Part shown: positions 7,200 through 10,843 of the stretch, one piece after another
Layout of the letters: the number at the start of each line of letters is the position of its first letter
How positions within the stretch are numbered: the stretch's first letter is position 1
NCBI GenBank assembly: GCA_029240475.1
Contig: JAREAF010000049.1
Coordinates: 1 to 10,843, forward strand
Length of the DNA stretch: 10,843 bases
Direction of reading: 5' to 3'
Source of the DNA: Rhodospirillales bacterium
GTDB lineage: Bacteria > Pseudomonadota > Alphaproteobacteria > JAREAF01
Position numbers and translations under genes: made by a program
The notes under the pieces: generated by a model
What the model was told of the DNA's origin: nothing
The model's input: only the letters and a program-made list of their open reading frames with translations
Databases searched by the model: none

Positions 7200-8954
7200 A
7201 TGCCGAACTCGCCTTTCCTCCGGGCATTCATTGCTGCGGCGCTGGCGCCGCTCGCGCTTGCCGCCTGTTCGGAGCGCAAGCCGCCGCTGCCGGTCACCGA
7301 GGAGGCCAAGCCGTTCCAGTCCCTGAACGCGCGGCTCACCGGCGCGGCGCCGCCCGCGGCCGACGGCGTGACCGGCGCGCGCATCGAGCGCGCGCGCTCC
7401 GAGCCGCAGAACTGGCTGACCTATTACGGAGCCTATGACGGACAGCGCTACAGCGCGCTCGACCAGATCAATACCGGCAACGTCGCCACGCTGAAGCCCG
7501 CCTGGGTCTTCCAGTACGGCCATATCGGCCTCATCCCCGCGCCGGCCACCTATTCCTTCGAGGCCACGCCCATCGTCGTCGACGGCGTGATGTATGTCAG
7601 CGGCTCGGACGGCTATGTCTGGGCGATCGACGCCGTCACGGGGCAGCCGCACTGGGAGTATCACCACGCCCTGCCCTTCGACATTCCGCTCTGCTGCGGC
7701 AACGTCAATCGCGGCGTCGCCGTAGCCGAAGGGAAGGTGCTCTTCGTCACCGCGAATGCGCACCTGATCGCCCTCGACGCCAAGACCGGAGCGGTGGTCT
7801 GGGACCGGGTCTTCGCCGACACCCGGGCCGGCGAAAGCGCGACCTTGGCGCCCCTCGTGATCAAGGACAAGGTGCTGGTCGGCAGCTCGGGCGCCGAATA
7901 TGGCGTGCGCGGCCATATCGACGCCTTCGAGATCGCGACCGGAAAGCCGCTATGGCGCTTCTATCCCGTGCCCAAGCCCGGCGAGCCTGGCTCGGAGAGC
8001 TGGGGCAATGCCGATGCCTGGCAGCGCGGCGGCGGCACCGCCTGGATCACCGGCAGCTACGATCCCGAGCTGAACCTGACCTATTGGGGGACCGGCAACC
8101 CCTCCCCCGACTTCGACGGCGAGGTCCGGCCCGGCGACAATCTCTACACCAGCAGCGTGGTCGCGCTGGATCCCGATACTGGCCAGATGCGCTGGCACTA
8201 CCAGTTGACGCCGCACGATGTCTGGGACTTCGACGGGGTCAACGAGAACATCCTCATCGACCAGGATGGGCGGCGGCTGCTCGCTCATTTCGACAAGAAC
8301 GGGTACCTGTTCGTGCTGGACCGCACGAATGGCCAGCTCGTGCATGCCACGCCCTTCGCGAACGCCGATTGGGGCGAGATCGACCGCAACACCGGCCGCG
8401 TCACCGTGCGGAAGGTGCCGACGCCGGAGGGCGAGTTCATCTGTCCCGGCCCGGCCGGCGCCAAGGAATGGCCGCACGCCGCCTATAGCCAGCAGACCGG
8501 CCTGCTCTACACGCCGACCGTCGAGCTCTGCGCGACCTTCCGCCGCTTCCGCACCGAGTTCAAGGAGAGCCTCCCCTATTGGGGCGGTGAGGCCAAGGTC
8601 GATCCCAAGACGCGCCTCGGCCATCTCAAGGCCATCGATCCGACGACCGGCCGGCAGGTCTGGGCATTCCGCTCGGAGCATCCGGTGCTCGGCTCGACGC
8701 TCGCCACGGCGGGAGGCCTCGTCTTCACCGGCTTGGCGACGGGCGAGGTGGTGGCGCTGGATGCGCGGTCCGGCCAGCCGCTCTGGCAATTCCAGACCGG
8801 CAGCGGCATCCATGGCAGCCCGATGACCTACAGCGTCGGCGGCAAGCAGTATGTGGCGGTGCCGTCGGGCTGGGGCGGCTGGATCGAGGGCTACGCGCCC
8901 GAGCTCTACGGCGCCCAGCGCGGGAGCGCGCTGTTCGTCTTCGCTTTGCCCTGA
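7200..8954 (+). CDS. PQQ-dependent alcohol/methanol dehydrogenase, lanthanide-type signature, lipoprotein
   Basis: A 584-residue quinoprotein that should oxidise a primary alcohol in the periplasm. It is an eight-bladed propeller with repeated tryptophan-docking motifs (for example AIDAVTGQPHW, ALDAKTGAVVW, ALDPDTGQMRW, AIDPTTGRQVW, ALDARSGQPLW). The vicinal disulfide is Cys165-Cys166 (PLCCGNV). Metal and PQQ ligands are Glu233 (GAEYGVRG), Asn300 (GTGNPSPDF) and catalytic Asp343, with a second Asp345 in VWDFDGVN. That +2 Asp is the mark of lanthanide-using XoxF/ExaF enzymes; calcium MxaF has Ala there. No CXXCH is present, so there is no fused cytochrome. The N-terminus has a lipobox LAAC (Cys23) followed by Ser, suggesting an outer-membrane-directed lipoprotein rather than the usual soluble form. 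An AGGA ribosome site precedes the ATG, and the gene is 8 bp behind the cupredoxin gene. The substrate (methanol, ethanol or other) is undetermined. Confidence 0.92.
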   Translation: MPNSPFLRAFIAAALAPLALAACSERKPPLPVTEEAKPFQSLNARLTGAAPPAADGVTGARIERARSEPQNWLTYYGAYDGQRYSALDQINTGNVATLKPAWVFQYGHIGLIPAPATYSFEATPIVVDGVMYVSGSDGYVWAIDAVTGQPHWEYHHALPFDIPLCCGNVNRGVAVAEGKVLFVTANAHLIALDAKTGAVVWDRVFADTRAGESATLAPLVIKDKVLVGSSGAEYGVRGHIDAFEIATGKPLWRFYPVPKPGEPGSESWGNADAWQRGGGTAWITGSYDPELNLTYWGTGNPSPDFDGEVRPGDNLYTSSVVALDPDTGQMRWHYQLTPHDVWDFDGVNENILIDQDGRRLLAHFDKNGYLFVLDRTNGQLVHATPFANADWGEIDRNTGRVTVRKVPTPEGEFICPGPAGAKEWPHAAYSQQTGLLYTPTVELCATFRRFRTEFKESLPYWGGEAKVDPKTRLGHLKAIDPTTGRQVWAFRSEHPVLGSTLATAGGLVFTGLATGEVVALDARSGQPLWQFQTGSGIHGSPMTYSVGGKQYVAVPSGWGGWIEGYAPELYGAQRGSALFVFALP

Positions 8955-9244
8955 CGAGGATCGGCTAGCATACCGCTCCGGGCGCCGCAGGGCTCGGAAG
9001 CGACAAATTCCGGTACACCTCTCCACGCGACGACTGCATGGTCCGCGCCAATGCGCTGTTCCTGCACGGAGGTACCCGAAGCCGCTCGCACGTGTCCCCC
9101 TGAGCCGATCATGTCCTTGCGCCAAGAGTGCATGACGAACTCAGTGCGCGGATTCTTGCGCATCAAGTCCCAACAATTTTGGGGAACACGTCCAAGTACA
9201 ATCTGTTTGTTTATCTGGAAGAACTGAGATTCGCCACAGACCAT

Positions 9245-9268
9245 AGAGGTCGAAAGAGAGAGGTCGAA
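9245..9268 (+). repeat. Direct repeat of 10 bp, 14-bp spacing
   Basis: AGAGGTCGAA occurs at 9245-9254 and again at 9259-9268, separated by AGAG. It is a tandem pair, possibly a regulator half-site pair or a slippage product. It is immediately followed by the stem-loop at 9271. Confidence 0.55.
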
Positions 9269-9270
9269 CC

Positions 9271-9301
9271 GGCCCGGCGCTTTCTTCTGAGAAAGCGGGC
9301 C
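9271..9301. other. Imperfect stem-loop in the intergenic region
   Basis: CGCTTTCT (9278-9285) pairs with AGAAAGCG (9290-9297) around a TTCTG/TCTG loop. GGCC at 9271-9274 can pair with GGCC at 9298-9301 across a 3-nt bulge. No T-run follows on either strand, so it is not a classical intrinsic terminator. It may be a terminator remnant for the quinoprotein operon or a leader structure. Confidence 0.4.
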
Positions 9302-9380
9302 GAGCAGGGCATCTGATAGGCGGCGGGAGGGTACCTGCGGCCTGGCACCTTCGCGCCTTTACGCAGTGTCGACAAAGAAT

Positions 9381-9410
9381 GCCGCCGGAGAAGTTCAACC
9401 CTCCGGTGGC
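9381..9410 (+). promoter_or_regulatory. 10-10-10 stem-loop ahead of the DUF2935 gene
   Basis: GCCGCCGGAG (9381-9390) pairs with CTCCGGTGGC (9401-9410), nine Watson-Crick pairs and one G-T, around the loop AAGTTCAACC. It lies 45 bp before the ATG at 9456, where it would be in the leader RNA or act as an operator. No regulator can be named. Confidence 0.45.
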
Positions 9411-9442
9411 GTGGTCACGGCACGACGATGAGGTCGCAATGT

Positions 9443-9447
9443 GGAGG
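9443..9447 (+). promoter_or_regulatory. Ribosome binding site of the DUF2935 gene
   Basis: GGAGG lies 8 nt before the ATG at 9456. It favours that start over the in-frame GTG at 9441, which would put the site inside the reading frame. Confidence 0.65.
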
Positions 9448-9455
9448 ACCAAAAC

Positions 9456-10424
9456 ATGCCCAACGCTGAGCAACCAGGCTTTGCCGATTTCCCCTTCAGC
9501 CGTCGCAAACTGCTCAAGACAGGCAGCGCAACTGTTGTGGGTGTCACCTTCCTCGGTGGCTGCACGACCGCCACCGGGATCAATCCCGCCATACCGCCGG
9601 CCGCCGCAGTCATCCAGGACGAAAGTCAAACCGAGGCCACACCGGTAGCCCCAGGGTCGCAACTGGCCCAGCTCGTCGGGGCCGACGAAAAGCCGACCTA
9701 TGTGGCGGAGGCCGTCGATCCCGTCTCGTACTCCATGGCCGATAACTTGTTCTGGACCGACATCCTGATGGAGCACGCCTCCTTCTTCGTGTTGCTGATG
9801 CCAGGGCCGGAGCTCGACGAGCCGCGCCGTCAAGCCGAAGAGTTTCAGCGGCTGTTCGGAAATCAGTTCGAGCAGGCCCGGCACATCGATCGAACCAACT
9901 ATGTTGCCTTCAATCAGAGCTCCATCGATCTCGCCAAGCGCTTTCACGACTACAAGAAAGCGATGCAACAGCGGCAGGAAGCGGGTGAACTGCGCAGTCT
10001 GGTCTGGCCGCTGTTCTTCGACCACACCGCGCGCGAAGCAGACCGCTTCACTCGGCGCCTGGCACTATATTCAAAGGGCGAGATCGAGTTCGAGCGCGGT
10101 GAGGTGGTGGACTTCTGGTCTCAGATCATGAGCGAGCACGCGGCGTTCATCGCCCATCTCCTGGATCCGCAAGAGCAACTGCTTATCGATCAGGCGAGCA
10201 AGCTGCACGAGGCCTTTGCCGATCCTGCGGCCTTGAAGGTGGCCGAGGGCGATCCTGTGCTCGATGCGGCGGAGGAGATCCTCGACTTCAAGACGGTCGG
10301 CGAGAAGGGCATCCGCGCCGGTGCCATCAAGTCGATCATCAAACCCGAACTTGCGGCACATGTCCGCCGGGAGGCGGTGCGGTTCATCGATGAGCTGAAG
10401 CGGAGCAGAGGTTTGACGACATGA
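9456..10424 (+). CDS. Tat-exported DUF2935 ferritin-like lipoprotein
   Basis: A 322-residue protein. Residues 14-36 are a twin-arginine signal (FSRRKLLK) ending in a lipobox-like FLGGC (Cys36), so it is probably folded, loaded with metal in the cytoplasm and exported by Tat, then lipidated. After a Pro/Ala linker come two similar helical halves typical of DUF2935. The first has FWTDILMEHASFF (Glu106-His107) and later FFDHTAREADRF (His190, Glu194). The second has FWSQIMSEHAAFI (Glu227-His228) and later AHVRREAVRF (His302, Glu306). The duplicated EH...HxxxE layout suggests two metal sites, or one shared site, in a ferritin-like bundle. No activity is established for the family as far as I know. 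It stands alone on its strand, converging on the nitronate monooxygenase-like gene. Its codon use looks less GC-extreme than its neighbours, which hints at a separate history. Confidence 0.75.
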   Translation: MPNAEQPGFADFPFSRRKLLKTGSATVVGVTFLGGCTTATGINPAIPPAAAVIQDESQTEATPVAPGSQLAQLVGADEKPTYVAEAVDPVSYSMADNLFWTDILMEHASFFVLLMPGPELDEPRRQAEEFQRLFGNQFEQARHIDRTNYVAFNQSSIDLAKRFHDYKKAMQQRQEAGELRSLVWPLFFDHTAREADRFTRRLALYSKGEIEFERGEVVDFWSQIMSEHAAFIAHLLDPQEQLLIDQASKLHEAFADPAALKVAEGDPVLDAAEEILDFKTVGEKGIRAGAIKSIIKPELAAHVRREAVRFIDELKRSRGLTT

Positions 10425-10495
10425 ACGGCTGAAACTCCGGAAAACCTGCCCGGCGGGAGCCGCTGTTCGAGGAGTGCGAAGTCCCGAGTCCGTAA

Positions 10496-10843
10496 TCAAA
10501 CGCGCATGCGCGCCAGCGCGTCCAGCGCCGCGTTCGTCTCGGCCAAGCCGCCGCACCAGATCGCCGGCCGGCACCAGGTCGCGCACCAGCCCGACCGACT
10601 GGCCGGCATAGATGCAGGTCGCTTCGATCTCCCCGGTCGCGCCCGGCTTGGCGCTGTCGTCTCTGTACCGGAGCAGCGCCGCCCCGCCTGGCTGCCGCGC
10701 CACCTCCTCTCCCTCGCGGGGACGCTGCCCGGGAGGCGGGCAGCCCGCCGCTTCCCACAGATCGTAGGTCGAGTTGCGGATGACCCGGTGCGGCGCCTTG
10801 GGCCAGTCGAGGTCGAACAGCTCGGTATGGACGGTGTCCGTTT
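10496..10843 (-). CDS. Nitronate monooxygenase-family protein, C-terminal part, with apparent frameshift
   Basis: The minus strand from the window edge encodes the C-terminal region of an FMN-dependent nitronate monooxygenase (2-nitropropane dioxygenase family), which oxidises nitroalkanes/nitronates in the cytosol. Recognisable parts are HTELFDLDWPKAPHRVIRNS, LWEAAG and TCIYAGQSVGLVRDLVPAG. Reading on in the same frame gives a long unrelated extension antisense to the DUF2935 gene, as far as 10071. A shift of one nucleotide near 10547 instead restores LAETNAALDALARMRV and a stop at 10498-10496, the expected ending. The segment holds 3n+1 bases, consistent with one inserted base. It may be a real frameshift or a sequencing error. 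The N-terminal flavin-binding part lies outside the window, so activity cannot be judged. Confidence 0.75.
   Translation of the reverse strand, partial: KRTPSIPSCSTSTGPRRRTGSSATRPTICGKRRAARLPGSVPARERRWRGSQAGRRCSGTETTAPSRARPGRSKRPASMPASRSGWCATWCRPAIWCGGLAETNAALDALARMRV

Larger units (their letters stand above)
8955..9455. other. Gene-poor intergenic region with AT-rich island
   Basis: About 500 bp with no convincing gene on either strand. The stretch 9141-9240 is clearly more A+T rich (about half) than the flanking genes. It carries a small dyad CCCAA-CAATT-TTGGG (9169-9183), a 10-bp direct repeat and two stem-loops (listed separately). A GGAAC-N16-TGTT string (9183-9207) weakly resembles an EcfG stress promoter. 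The region presumably holds the promoter and leader of the DUF2935 gene. Short open frames here (for example 9128-9316) show no ribosome site or recognisable family. Confidence 0.5.

Noticed and set aside
8906..9244. 112-codon minus-strand open frame across the end of the quinoprotein gene
   Set aside because: It overlaps a clear gene, has mixed composition and shows no family motifs.
9128..9316. 62-codon GTG-start open frame in the gap after the quinoprotein gene
   Set aside because: No ribosome site, no recognisable family, and it runs through the direct repeat and hairpin. It could be a gene scrap, but nothing supports calling it.
1..10843. CRISPR arrays, tRNA/rRNA genes, transposases or attachment sites
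   Set aside because: No spaced repeat array, clover-leaf or rRNA sequence, transposase motif or flanking inverted repeat was seen on reading both strands.

Overview
The window is high-GC DNA (roughly two thirds G+C by eye). It reads like an alphaproteobacterium-type methylotroph or alcohol oxidiser that uses tetrahydromethanopterin/methylofuran-linked C1 transfer. The evidence is an mfnB-type gene, a hydantoinase/oxoprolinase-like 'H4MPT-linked C1 pathway' gene and a HisA-like gene side by side, followed by a quinoprotein alcohol dehydrogenase. The species cannot be named from sequence alone.

Layout. (1) 1-2486 is a C1-cofactor block. A possible tail of an upstream gene is joined by ATGA to mfnB (+). 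mfnB converges on and overlaps by 109 bp an MfnF-like ASKHA-fold gene (-), which is divergently arranged from a HisA/HisF-related TIM-barrel gene (+). (2) 2647-8954 is a run of four same-strand genes with gaps of 80, 52 and 8 bp: a zinc medium-chain secondary-alcohol-type dehydrogenase, a P2-like cation P-type ATPase, a cupredoxin-fold lipoprotein, and a lipoprotein PQQ-dependent alcohol dehydrogenase carrying the extra Asp of lanthanide-type (XoxF/ExaF) enzymes. (3) 8955-9455 is about 500 bp without a convincing gene. It contains an AT-rich island, a short direct repeat and two stem-loops. (4) 9456-10424 is a Tat-exported lipoprotein of the DUF2935 ferritin-like family. (5) 10496-10843 is the C-terminal end of a nitronate monooxygenase-family gene (-), with an apparent 1-nt frameshift near its end, truncated by the window edge.

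How it may fit together. The lipidated quinoprotein would oxidise an alcohol in the periplasm and pass electrons to the adjacent copper lipoprotein, which would stand in for the cytochrome c absent from the window. The cytosolic NAD-type dehydrogenase may handle related alcohols or ketones. Aldehyde or C1 products could enter the methylofuran/H4MPT route whose cofactor genes lie just upstream. Joint operation of the four-gene run is an inference from strand and spacing. The most notable points are the lipidated Ln-type quinoprotein plus cupredoxin pair, the cation ATPase embedded beside it with an altered transmembrane ion site, and the exported DUF2935 protein with two repeated EH...HxxxE metal-site halves.
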